Origin: Paraburkholderia caledonica NBRC 102488
GTDB taxonomy: Bacteria > Pseudomonadota > Gammaproteobacteria > Burkholderiales > Burkholderiaceae
Assembly: GCF_000685095.1 (NCBI RefSeq)
Contig: NZ_BAYE01000020.1
Coordinates: 45,161-109,160 of the forward strand
Direction of reading: 5' to 3'
DNA: 64,000 nucleotides
Shown here: positions 51,086 through 59,312 of the stretch, in pieces
Position numbering within the stretch: position 1 is the first letter of the stretch
Layout: the number at the start of each line of letters is the position of its first letter
Notes under the pieces: model-generated
What the model saw: the letters and a program-made list of their open reading frames with translations, nothing else
Told to the model about the DNA's origin: nothing
Database searches by the model: none
Program-made: the position numbers and the translations under genes

Positions 51086-51676
51086 ATGAACACCACAAAG
51101 CTCGTTATCGTCGCACTGGCTGCGGCCTTTTCACATGGAGTACTCGCCGATACGACACCGAAGTACGACGTGACGAGAGAGCCGGGCAAGGTTTCCGTGA
51201 CTGGAACAGTCAAGACAAAATCGACCATCGTCGGGATCGAACCCGATACCCGGACTGTCTGGCTGAAAGACTCCAAAGGGAAGATCGTGCAAGTCACAGT
51301 CGGAGAAGAGGCGAGGAACTTCGACCAGTTGAAGCTCGGCGATACGGTTGCAGCCGAGTACACACAGGCACTCACGCTTAGCCTGAAGAAAACCACCGGA
51401 CCCGCGACAGTCAGCCAGAGTGAAACGCTCAACCGCGCACCAGAAGGCGCAAAACCCGGAGGTTCCGCCGCCCGTGCGATCACGGTGATGGCCAATGTCG
51501 TCGCCCTGAACCCGCAGACCAGAACGGTGACGCTGAAGGGTCCGCAGGGCAATGCGGTCGATATCGTGGTAGAAGATCCTGAACAGTTCAAGCGCGTCAA
51601 GAAAGGGGATCAGGTAGAAGTCGTCTACAACGAGGCCGTTGCCATATCGGTGGAGCCGCAGCAGATCAGCAAATAG
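51086..51676 (+). CDS. Exported protein of two similar halves, function unknown
   Basis: A 196-residue protein with a signal peptide (LVIVALAAAFSHGVLA). Two beta-rich repeats are visible: GIEPDTRTVWLKDSKGKIVQV to LGDTVAAEYTQALTL, and ALNPQTRTVTLKGPQGNAVDI (shown in part) to KKGDQVEVVYNEAVAISV. This layout, 'convert, then property of pathway' style beta-barrel repeats, resembles DUF5666-like periplasmic modules. ATG 51086 has GAGGAG upstream. A hairpin at 51709-51728 (GCTCCGC-CGTGTT-GCGGAGC) after the stop is terminator-like. No catalytic residues stand out. Confidence 0.78.
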   Translation: MNTTKLVIVALAAAFSHGVLADTTPKYDVTREPGKVSVTGTVKTKSTIVGIEPDTRTVWLKDSKGKIVQVTVGEEARNFDQLKLGDTVAAEYTQALTLSLKKTTGPATVSQSETLNRAPEGAKPGGSAARAITVMANVVALNPQTRTVTLKGPQGNAVDIVVEDPEQFKRVKKGDQVEVVYNEAVAISVEPQQISK

Positions 51677-52067
51677 GGTCGGCTGGAAGTCACGAGACGC
51701 ACGTGCGCGCTCCGCCGTGTTGCGGAGCTGCGCGCGCTGATTGATTGAGCGGACCGCACTGGTCTGAATTCGGCAACGTCAAGATTTTATTTCGGATTCC
51801 CGATAGAAACCAGAACTGACGCCTCTCACTGTTCTTCGTGCATGGCAGAGGCTTCTTCTAAATCCCGACAGATCGGACATGTGCGCCAACATTGTCCGCT
51901 CACGACATGGTGCGCGCGCTGACTACTGCGCAGCGTCGATCCCGTTTGCCTTCGCATCGCAGCCTGACCTGCATGCGGCGTCCGGCCGCATTCATGACAA
52001 CGTCAACCGGGTCCACCTGTGCAAAGTGCTAGGATGCATCATCGGGCTTACAGAAGACGGTACGCAT
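51677..52067. other. Intergenic region before the histidine kinase
   Basis: About 390 bp. It starts with the hairpin GCTCCGC-CGTGTT-GCGGAGC (51709-51728), probably the end of the preceding transcript. The kinase frame stays open to ATG 51879 but the stretch before 52068 does not resemble the family. Nothing else is seen. Confidence 0.4.
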
Positions 52068-53270
52068 ATGGCGCATTACGCACGCAAAGCAACGTTGGCG
52101 GCATCCATCGACGAGCTTCGGCCAGCACCCGGCGAGACAGCTGCGCTCACCGACGTTTTGCGCCATTGGCGAGCCTTTGCAAGAATGACAGAGGCATTGC
52201 AAGACAACGTCCCTCTCGCAACCATCCTCGACGAGGCGGCAAAATGCGCCGCGCTCGGCTGCAATGCGCCAATGTCAAAGGTGCTCGAAGTCGAAGGAAA
52301 CGGCGACACGCTGGTCGTCAGGGGACAATACGGCATGGGCTCAGACGTGATTGGCCGCTCTGCGGGGGCCGTTCAAGCGTGGAATCCAGCGGGCGAGGCA
52401 CTAACCAATGCGAAGCCGGTGGTCGAGCCAGACGTTCGTCTACGTCCCCAGGATAAGGTCCCAGCCATTCTCATCGAGCACCAGGTCGTCACGTCCGTCA
52501 ACCTTCCTCTCATCAATCGCAGCGGCGCCTACGGGATTCTCGAGGTGGACTTTCGCGAGCCGACGCACTTCGGGGCATTGGAGATGTCGTTTCTTGCGTC
52601 GGTGGCGAGCGCACTTTCGGAGAGTATCGAAAAGTACCGGACGCGCTCCATGCTCACCGCCGATCGCGATGCCAAGGTAGACCTGTTAAGGGAGCAGCAG
52701 CACCGCATACGTAACAACTTCCAGTTCATCGTTGCAATGCTTCAACGCAATGGCGCGCTAGCCAAAGATCCGCATGTGCGCGATAGTTTCAAGCAAGTCG
52801 AGCGCCGCGTCTTCGCCATGGCTTCGCTCTATAACCATCTGCTGGGGCTAGGCGATCATGGCGAACTAGTCGATCTCGGGCGATACCTCGCGTCGATGGC
52901 CGACAGCTTCCACGACTTTTACGGCTTGCGCGAGAGCGGTATCACGCTTGAGATCAATCTCGTATCGGGCATCTCCGTGACTCTGGACACATGCACCGCA
53001 ATCGGGACGGTGGTGAATGAACTCGTTGCGAACGCGGTAGAACATGCTTTCGCCGGGACTTCGGGGCAACTGACAATAAGCTTGACGCGAAACCCGTCCG
53101 GTGGATACACAATCTGCGTAGCCGATAATGGACGCGGCTTGCTCCCGAGCGCTCTTGAACACATTGGCCTGCGTACGAGTCGCAGGATACTGTCGAGCAT
53201 CGGCGGGCAACTGCACCACCGCTCGCAACCTACTCCCGGAACTGCGTGGGATTTAACGCTTCCGGAATAG
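52068..53270 (+). CDS. GAF-domain histidine kinase, HisKA_2/HWE type (cytoplasmic)
   Basis: A 400-residue soluble kinase. A GAF domain occupies about residues 35-185 (VIGRSAGAVQAWNPAGEAL; SGAYGILEVDFREP). The HisKA_2 phosphoacceptor is REQQHRIRNNFQFIVAMLQR (about 205-224; His in EQQHRIRNN). The HATPase domain has NELVANAVEHAFAG (N box) and VADNGRGLLPSALEHIGLR (G1 region). There are no membrane helices. Such kinases often feed PhyR-like or lone receivers in general stress control. The lone receiver at 58916-59290 is a conceivable but unproven partner. ATG 52068 is given; ATG 51879 in the same frame is possible. Confidence 0.86.
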   Translation: MAHYARKATLAASIDELRPAPGETAALTDVLRHWRAFARMTEALQDNVPLATILDEAAKCAALGCNAPMSKVLEVEGNGDTLVVRGQYGMGSDVIGRSAGAVQAWNPAGEALTNAKPVVEPDVRLRPQDKVPAILIEHQVVTSVNLPLINRSGAYGILEVDFREPTHFGALEMSFLASVASALSESIEKYRTRSMLTADRDAKVDLLREQQHRIRNNFQFIVAMLQRNGALAKDPHVRDSFKQVERRVFAMASLYNHLLGLGDHGELVDLGRYLASMADSFHDFYGLRESGITLEINLVSGISVTLDTCTAIGTVVNELVANAVEHAFAGTSGQLTISLTRNPSGGYTICVADNGRGLLPSALEHIGLRTSRRILSSIGGQLHHRSQPTPGTAWDLTLPE

Positions 53271-53395
53271 GTCCGAACTGCAGGCGCATTGGTAAATATG
53301 CCGGTCACGCGGACGGCGCTGCAGAGAACCGTCTCACTGCTCTGGGCTTACTCCATGCGCGCGCCGCACCGTAAGATTGGCGAAACAATGCCCGA

Positions 53396-53686
53396 TCAGG
53401 GTTTTCCGCGACCGGTCTTGCCCTGAAGTTCGTCGATGCGTCGAGACGCTTCTGCCTTCGTCAGCGAGCCCTCGAACGGCTCTTTTGCTTCTTCGCACAG
53501 CGTCTTCAAGTACGAGGCTTGAGCGCCCGTCATCGGTTCTTCGCCCGTGACCCAGTCGTCCGGATCTTTCTCGGCATTCGACGTGGGATGCACCTTCGGA
53601 TTGTCGTCGCCAGAGCCGGCGTTCAACGTCGATTCATCTTCCGTTTGTGCGAATTTCTTTTGCGTCATATTCAATTGCTCCGTCAT
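53396..53686 (-). CDS. DUF3072 domain protein
   Basis: A 96-residue soluble protein. The C-terminal half (DWVTGEEPMTGAQASYLKTL, then CEEAKEPFEGSLTKAEASRR with IDELQ) is the DUF3072 pattern, found widely beside stress and DNA-protection genes. The N-terminal 35 residues are acidic and disordered. It is encoded alone between the kinase and the anti-sigma-like gene. Function is unknown. Confidence 0.85.
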   Translation of the reverse strand: MTEQLNMTQKKFAQTEDESTLNAGSGDDNPKVHPTSNAEKDPDDWVTGEEPMTGAQASYLKTLCEEAKEPFEGSLTKAEASRRIDELQGKTGRGKP

Positions 53687-53858
53687 GTTGCGCGACGCTG
53701 ACGTGGCCCGCCTGCAATCGCGACCGTCGCAACGGTCTCAAGAGGTGAGCAATTCGCATGCCTTTTGGAGTGGCCGCAGCATTTTTTGATGAAGCGGCGC
53801 GGGTCGCGCGTCAGCCCGCGACGACCCGGCAAAACCAGGCCACGTTAACGCGGCAGCG

Positions 53859-54722
53859 TCAGCCGCGTGCCGGACGTTCAGTTGCGAGTGCGGAGAATAT
53901 CTCGTCGACGTTGGCATTTGCGATCTGCCGAGCGATGGTCGGCAAATCGCCCGAGTCAGGCGTGCCGATTAACGCATACGCAAGTTCGTTCTGCCGCCAG
54001 GACACGACAGTCATGCCGTCGACCTTCTTCTGCGCGATCGACTCGTCGGGCCGCGAATCCTTGATTACGCAAAGGGCGACCGGCACGCCGCGCTCGGGCA
54101 GGTACACAATCTGCACAAGCGGCTTGCCGTCATAACGCAAGCGCTCAACCGACTTGAACGCTAATCCGGCCGGCCTCAGATCCGGAACGCGCAAGCGAAT
54201 GCCGTCGACGTTGCGGATTGCCTCGATCGTATCGACCGCCGCCCCTCGATCCGGCGCGACATTCTCAACGGTGTCACGCGTGTACATTTGCTGATAGCCC
54301 GCGGCGACGCTAACCCACGACCGCCTGTCGACGCTCGCAGTCGTCGCCGCGCTGTTACTGAACGCGCCCGGCAAGCGCGCGTTGAGTTGTTGCACGAGGC
54401 CCACGCAGAACGCTCCGGCAACGAAAGCCGCGGCAAGCCATAAAAGGCTTGGTGAGCGTCGTGCCGGCTGTCTCGCCGGGAAATCGGTCCGCGCTTGTGC
54501 GGTACTCGCCATTGCCTCGACCCGGCGCCGAAGTTCGTCCGGCACCGGTGGCAGTTTCTGCCTCGCGAATGCTTCCCGATAAGGAAGCCGCGACGCACGC
54601 AGCAATTCGACGCTGCGTCTTAGATCGACCGATTCGGCCTGCGCCTGCTCGACCGATGCAGCATCGGCAGCGCTCAGTTCGCCGTCGGCATATGCGATCA
54701 GTAGGCTGTCATCGAGCTTCAT
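53859..54722 (-). CDS. Anti-sigma-factor-like membrane protein
   Basis: A 287-residue protein. The first 70 residues (DDSLLIAYADGELSAADAAS) have the anti-sigma domain look without a zinc-binding HxxxCxxC. One membrane helix lies at about residues 95-115 (LLWLAAAFVAGAFCVGLVQQ), followed by a periplasmic domain ending in a beta-rich region with WRQNELAYALIGTPDSGDLP. In relatives it usually pairs with an ECF sigma factor next door; none is seen here. It lies after the catalase-like gene on the same strand with a 196-bp gap, with no good ribosome binding site. It may sense peroxide or envelope stress. Confidence 0.75.
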   Translation of the reverse strand: MKLDDSLLIAYADGELSAADAASVEQAQAESVDLRRSVELLRASRLPYREAFARQKLPPVPDELRRRVEAMASTAQARTDFPARQPARRSPSLLWLAAAFVAGAFCVGLVQQLNARLPGAFSNSAATTASVDRRSWVSVAAGYQQMYTRDTVENVAPDRGAAVDTIEAIRNVDGIRLRVPDLRPAGLAFKSVERLRYDGKPLVQIVYLPERGVPVALCVIKDSRPDESIAQKKVDGMTVVSWRQNELAYALIGTPDSGDLPTIARQIANANVDEIFSALATERPARG

Positions 54723-54918
54723 TGCACGTTATGCAAAAGGGAGGAAATGGGGATTGAGTAGGCTCGGGCTCGCGAAACTTACGTTTTCAAGCGGACATCT
54801 ATGATAACCGCAGCAGTTGCACCTTCGCGCCGAACGAGACTTTCGCAATGGACTTACCAACGCCGTGAAGGGCCCATTGGCCACGACCGTTAAGGCATAG
54901 TAGATACACTCATGCAAA

Positions 54919-56004
54919 TCAGTGCGTGCCTGCGTGCGCTGCCGACTCTTCCTTCATGCGACGGCCAAACGACTCTGCATACGTAGCCGAGCGCGCAGCA
55001 AGCAGCGGATCCGACGACGGCGCGATGCCGTTGGGCAGGATCGTCGGGTCGAAAATGATATCGCGGCACGGGCCGTCTATCTGCGCTTGCGCTCGATCTA
55101 TCACGAGAGTGCCCACGTCGATCCGCATTCGATCGGGCGACTGCGCCCATTGCCGTGTGGAGTCGTCGGTCGTCTCACCCGGCAAAGCGACGTTCAGCAT
55201 CAGGTGCCAGCGCAACGGACCGCTGCGCAGATGTTTCATCAGATCGTATGCGAGGAAGTCTGGATCGCGCAGGCGGCCCGCATCGGCGGGACGATACGAA
55301 TTTTCTGGCACCACTTCCCAACGCACGAACCGGTGTACCCCCTCTCCATTTACAACCTCAAACGCGCTAATGCCGTAGTACGTCGCGTTATCGTAGCCAG
55401 ACGAAGGCGGATGCCGGTCGAGATACCGGCCGAACGCGCGGGCCTCCGGATGGCTCTCGAGAAACGCCTGCATCTGCGCAGGGTCGGCGCGGCCCGTTCT
55501 CGTATCGCGCGCATCCGCCTCAAGCTGCTCGAACAAAGCCTGAGGCGTGCGTACCGCGAATACGGGGACTGAATTCATCGCAAGACGCCATTCTTCGCCG
55601 TGCGGTAGCAGGACGCGCAGCGCGAAACTGCGCACCTGGGCGGCGCCGTCGCTCTGTCCGGGATCGCTGCCAGGTATCGATAGCCGACCGACAACTGGAT
55701 ACTGGCCATGCGCGAACACGCTCGCGCGCGACAGCAGTGTCCCTGCGCCGTTGCTCACGAAATGTCCCGTCACGCAAACGCCCTTCGCGTGGTTTCGCCG
55801 GAAACCGGGATGCGGCGTGGTCGTCGCCTGGAACGCATCGACGATGCGCGCCGGGCCGAGCCGCGGTGAAAACCATCCGGCGCACCAGACGAACAGCACA
55901 GCGAGCGTCGCCGGTATGGCGAGGACGGCGAACCAGCGCAATGCATACAGGACATGCCCGTGGCGGTGCCGCCACTCGCGCAAGCGATCATCGTTCATTG
56001 GCAT
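54919..56004 (-). CDS. Membrane-anchored catalase-family peroxidase (SrpA-like)
   Basis: A 361-residue protein with an N-terminal membrane helix (about residues 24-45), then a catalase-fold domain. NHAKGVCVTGHFVSNGAG (about 72-89) gives the distal His region in the shortened form of this group, and RVLLPHGEEWRLAMNSVPVF and SGYDNATYYGISAFEVVN follow. The lack of the full catalase wrapping and NADPH domains is normal for the SrpA-like class. It should have peroxidase rather than catalase activity and acts outside the cytoplasm. It lies upstream of the anti-sigma-like gene. Start: ATG 56004; ATG 55998 is also possible. Confidence 0.85.
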   Translation of the reverse strand: MPMNDDRLREWRHRHGHVLYALRWFAVLAIPATLAVLFVWCAGWFSPRLGPARIVDAFQATTTPHPGFRRNHAKGVCVTGHFVSNGAGTLLSRASVFAHGQYPVVGRLSIPGSDPGQSDGAAQVRSFALRVLLPHGEEWRLAMNSVPVFAVRTPQALFEQLEADARDTRTGRADPAQMQAFLESHPEARAFGRYLDRHPPSSGYDNATYYGISAFEVVNGEGVHRFVRWEVVPENSYRPADAGRLRDPDFLAYDLMKHLRSGPLRWHLMLNVALPGETTDDSTRQWAQSPDRMRIDVGTLVIDRAQAQIDGPCRDIIFDPTILPNGIAPSSDPLLAARSATYAESFGRRMKEESAAHAGTH

Positions 56005-56270
56005 CGGAGAGTGCCCGAAGCCGCGGCATCATGCCCGGTAGTGAAACGGGCAAACCCTCGACATCTGCTGTTGACATGATTGACTGACGAAAAGCTGAGG
56101 CCTGCCGGGCGGCGCGCGGACCGCAAACTGCGCGATTATTGCCGGCAGACGAAAGTTCGCGGATTGTACAGCGTAGGCCAGACGTTCGCTCACAGCCGCA
56201 ATGCACCTTCCGCCGTGTTTCCGATATGCGGTATGGCACCGTTAGCTATGTTGCAGAGCCTCGCCACGCG

Positions 56271-56786
56271 CTACTTATAGAACACATACTCGGCTAGATA
56301 AGGCGAGCTACCAGCCTCCCCCGCCGCCGAACACGGCGCGGCAGGCGCCACGCCACCCACGGTCTTGACGCGCTGCACGTACCGCACCGTGGACAGCGTG
56401 CCGCTTCCCGCCGTGCTATGCGTTTCCAGCAGGAGTTGCGGCACGCTCGATTTCGTATCGCTCGGCAACTGCGCGATTGCATGCCCAACGATACGGCTGC
56501 CGTCGCTCGCTTGCCATGAAGGCCCCGCTGCGTGATTGACTACGGCGTGGCCGCTCGTGTCGTACAGCGTCGCCAGCGGGCTTTTGAATACCCATTGCAG
56601 ACGATGCTGCGCGTCGAACTCGCACGTGTACGTCTGCAGACCCGACGCAGTCAACGCCATGAGACGCTCGCCGGCTGGCGGATCGATGGAAGACGACGAA
56701 CGGCTTGCAGGCGTCGACGCGCAGGCGGCCAGTGTCAGCACCCCAACAACCGTCACGCCGCCCCATTGCAGAACTCTTCTGAACAT
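56271..56786 (-). CDS. DUF3455 lipoprotein
   Basis: A 171-residue protein with a lipoprotein signal (MFRRVLQWGGVTVVGVLTLA then AC). The mature part follows the DUF3455 pattern: GVQTYTC-like SGLQTYTCEF, WVFKSPLATLYD, GPSWQASDGSRIVG, VRYVQRVKTVGGVAP and PYLAEYVFYK at the end. The family is of unknown function, often beside catalases and stress genes. Here it is two genes from a catalase-family gene and divergent from the katA region. About 570 bp lie between it and katA. Confidence 0.88.
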   Translation of the reverse strand: MFRRVLQWGGVTVVGVLTLAACASTPASRSSSSIDPPAGERLMALTASGLQTYTCEFDAQHRLQWVFKSPLATLYDTSGHAVVNHAAGPSWQASDGSRIVGHAIAQLPSDTKSSVPQLLLETHSTAGSGTLSTVRYVQRVKTVGGVAPAAPCSAAGEAGSSPYLAEYVFYK

Positions 56787-57359
56787 GGATCTTCCTTGAA
56801 CAAACGCCAGAACGCTTGCACCGCGGCAAATGCAAGGTGAATCCGGCTCACTCGCGCTGAAAACTCGCAGAGCCGGATGCTCCGCTCAAATAGAGCGGAA
56901 CGGTCGCTCCAACCTGCCGATCGTGACCGTCCATTCATAACAGTCAACGCAGCACGACTATTCCACGCCACGCTGAAATTCCGCAAACGGACGATCTATA
57001 AATTTGTTGTCATGCAATGGAATAAAACTGTCGCCTCAGGTGTCGCGCCGAGCAATACCGCTCGTCGGTGTCTCCCGGAAAATCGCAGCGGACCTAACGA
57101 ACATGTTGAAAGCGATTCATATTGGTATCCTCCAATACCGACCGTCTTGCACATGATTCATGCCTCGCCCCAAAAACAGCACGGGTGTGCACGCCGCGCT
57201 ATCAGGCGAGCGCTAAGATTGCAGCCGTAGTACCCGCGCGGCGGACTTTTCGCGTGGGCTTATCAAGCCGTTCGAACCGGCGGCAGCCGTTCTGCATAAC
57301 GCCGCGGTACGTCATGGCCCCGCATTCAGGAGTTTTTCTTCCATCATTGGAGGTAGTAA
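56787..57359. promoter_or_regulatory. Divergent region between the DUF3455 gene and katA
   Basis: About 570 bp, no gene. It contains a 7-bp-stem hairpin TCCGCTC-AAATA-GAGCGGA (56881-56899) and GGTAT-CCTCCA-ATACC (57124-57139). The second sits about 220 bp before katA and could be a regulator site. TTGGAGG before 57360 is the katA ribosome binding site. Confidence 0.45.
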
Positions 57360-58823
57360 GTGAAGAAGCTAACGACTGCTTTTGGCGCACCTGTTGTAGA
57401 CAATCAGAATGTTCAAACAGCCGGGCCGCGCGGCCCCGCATTGCTTCAAGACGTATGGTTCCTCGAAAAGCTCGCGCATTTCGACCGCGAAGTGATTCCC
57501 GAGCGGCGTATGCACGCCAAGGGGTCGGGCGCATATGGCACCTTCACTGTTACGCATGACATCACCAGATATACACGCGCGAAGATCTTCTCGCAGATCG
57601 GCAAGAAGACCGACCTGTTCGCGCGTTTTTCAACGGTTGCCGGCGAGCGCGGTGCCGCCGACGCCGAACGCGATATTCGCGGCTTTGCAGTGAAGTTCTA
57701 TACCGACGAAGGCAACTGGGATCTGGTAGGCAACAATACGCCGGTTTTCTTCTTGCGCGATCCGCTCAAGTTCCCCGACCTGAATCACGCGATCAAACGC
57801 GATCCGCGTTCGGGCCTGCGCAGCGCCGAAAGCAATTGGGACTTCTGGACGCAATTGCCCGAAGCGCTGCATCAGATCACGATCGTGATGAGCGATCGCG
57901 GCATTCCAAAGTCGTTTCGACATATGCACGGCTTCGGCAGCCACACGTTCAGCTTCATTAACGCGGACAAGGAACGCTTCTGGGTCAAGTTCCATCTGTA
58001 CACACAACAGGGCATCCAGAACCTGACCGACGCCGAAGCGACGGCGCTTGTGGGCGTGGATCGGGAAAGCTCGCATCGCGACCTGTACGAAGCAATAGAG
58101 CGCAATGAACACCCGAAGTGGACAATGTTCGTGCAGGTCATGCCCGAGCAGGATGCCGCAAAGACGTCATTCAACCCGTTCGATCTAACCAAGGTCTGGT
58201 CGAAAAAAGAGTATCCGCTGATCGAAGTGGGCGTGATGGAGCTGAACCGCAATGCGGACAATCATTTCGCCGAAGTCGAACAGTCCGCGTTCAACCCCGC
58301 GAACGTCGTTCCGGGCATCAGCTTTTCTCCGGACAAGATGCTGCAAGGTCGCCTGTTCTCGTACGGCGACGCGCAGCGCTATCGGCTCGGCGTGAATCAC
58401 AGCCTGATTCCTGTCAATGCGCCGAGGTGTCCGGTACACAGCTACCATCGCGATGGATCGATGCGCGTGGACAACAACATGGGCGGCACGACGCCGTACA
58501 ACCCTAATACGCGCGGCGAATGGCTCGATCAGCCGGATTTCAGCGAGCCACCGCTTTCGCTCGAAGGAGCGGCGGATCACTGGAACCACCGGGTCGACGA
58601 AGACTACTTCTCGCAGCCAGGTGCGCTGTTCCGCCTGATGTCGCCGGAGCAGAAGCAGGCGCTCTTCGACAACACTGCACGCGCGATGGCGGGCGTGTCA
58701 GAGCCGATTCAAAAGCTGCACATCGAGCACTGCACGAAGGCCGATCCGGCTTACGGTCAGGGAGTCGCGGCTGCTATCGAGTCGGCAAGCAGGGCGAGTC
58801 CGACGCCTAATCGTGCCCTGTGA
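57360..58823 (+). CDS. katA: Catalase, small-subunit clade 3 (KatA-like)
   Basis: A 487-residue haem catalase starting at GTG 57360 after GGAGG. FDREVIPERRMHAKGSGAYG (residues about 44-63) contains the distal His; DLVGNNTPVFFLRDP has the catalytic Asn; and the proximal ligand region RLFSYGDAQRYRLGVNH (Tyr ligand) is intact. Length matches clade 3 enzymes, which bind NADPH. The role is cytoplasmic H2O2 removal. A strong bidirectional terminator-like hairpin follows at 58868-58906. Confidence 0.96.
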   Translation: MKKLTTAFGAPVVDNQNVQTAGPRGPALLQDVWFLEKLAHFDREVIPERRMHAKGSGAYGTFTVTHDITRYTRAKIFSQIGKKTDLFARFSTVAGERGAADAERDIRGFAVKFYTDEGNWDLVGNNTPVFFLRDPLKFPDLNHAIKRDPRSGLRSAESNWDFWTQLPEALHQITIVMSDRGIPKSFRHMHGFGSHTFSFINADKERFWVKFHLYTQQGIQNLTDAEATALVGVDRESSHRDLYEAIERNEHPKWTMFVQVMPEQDAAKTSFNPFDLTKVWSKKEYPLIEVGVMELNRNADNHFAEVEQSAFNPANVVPGISFSPDKMLQGRLFSYGDAQRYRLGVNHSLIPVNAPRCPVHSYHRDGSMRVDNNMGGTTPYNPNTRGEWLDQPDFSEPPLSLEGAADHWNHRVDEDYFSQPGALFRLMSPEQKQALFDNTARAMAGVSEPIQKLHIEHCTKADPAYGQGVAAAIESASRASPTPNRAL

Positions 58824-58867
58824 TGTAACTTCACGCTGACTAGCAAGTCGACCAACCGGTTGATATG

Positions 58868-58906
58868 CGATCGCTGCGAGCCTTTACGAAAGGTTCGCAG
58901 CGATCG
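58868..58906. terminator. Bidirectional hairpin between katA and the response regulator
   Basis: CGATCGCTGCGA (58868-58879) pairs with TCGCAGCGATCG (58895-58906). A G-T pair (58880 and 58894) and CCTTT/AAAGG extend the stem to 18 pairs, with loop ACG. It stands between two converging genes, 45 bp after katA and 10 bp before the regulator's end. There is no T-run, but the stem is the strongest in the window. Confidence 0.7.
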
Positions 58907-58915
58907 ATCATGGAA

Positions 58916-59290
58916 TCAAGCCTCGTCATTTTTTCGCGCAATGGCAAGCTCGATGGAATCGAGCAGCATTTCTTCAGCGAAGGGCTTTCGAAGAAAACCC
59001 ACCGCACCGTCGCGCATGGCCCGTTCGACCGTCTGCCCGTCGCCATGCGCCGACATGAATACCACGGGTATCGACCGGTGGCCCGCGTTCAATCGACGTT
59101 GAACTTCCAGTCCCGGCATGCCGCGCATCCTGACGTCCAGCAACACGCAAAGTGCATCGTCAATCAGCGGCGACGCGAGAAACTCCTCGCCGGAAGAGAA
59201 AGCCAACGTGCTGTAACCCACGGCTTTAAGAAGATTGCCGACGCCGCTCCGTATGGACGCGTCATCGTCAACGATGCACACAAAACTCAT
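58916..59290 (-). CDS. Lone receiver-domain response regulator (FixJ-like)
   Basis: A 124-residue receiver without an output domain. MSFVCIVDDDASIRSGVGNL starts with the Asp pair, CVLLDVRMRGMPGLEVQRRL has the phosphoacceptor Asp, PVVFMSAHGDGQTVERAMRD gives the conserved Ser, and GAVGFLRKPF the Lys. Similarity is closest to FixJ-family receivers. ATG 59290 is chosen since the receiver core begins there. It lies 22 bp downstream of the winged-helix/NB-ARC gene on the same strand, so the two are probably in one operon. Confidence 0.86.
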   Translation of the reverse strand: MSFVCIVDDDASIRSGVGNLLKAVGYSTLAFSSGEEFLASPLIDDALCVLLDVRMRGMPGLEVQRRLNAGHRSIPVVFMSAHGDGQTVERAMRDGAVGFLRKPFAEEMLLDSIELAIARKNDEA

Positions 59291-59312
59291 AGCTGCCACC
59301 ACTCCAATGCCG

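Noticed and set aside
54729..54917. Remnant of an ECF sigma gene between the catalase-like and anti-sigma-like genes
   Set aside because: None of the frames in the gap shows sigma region 2 or 4 motifs; only a short frame of about 36 codons is open.
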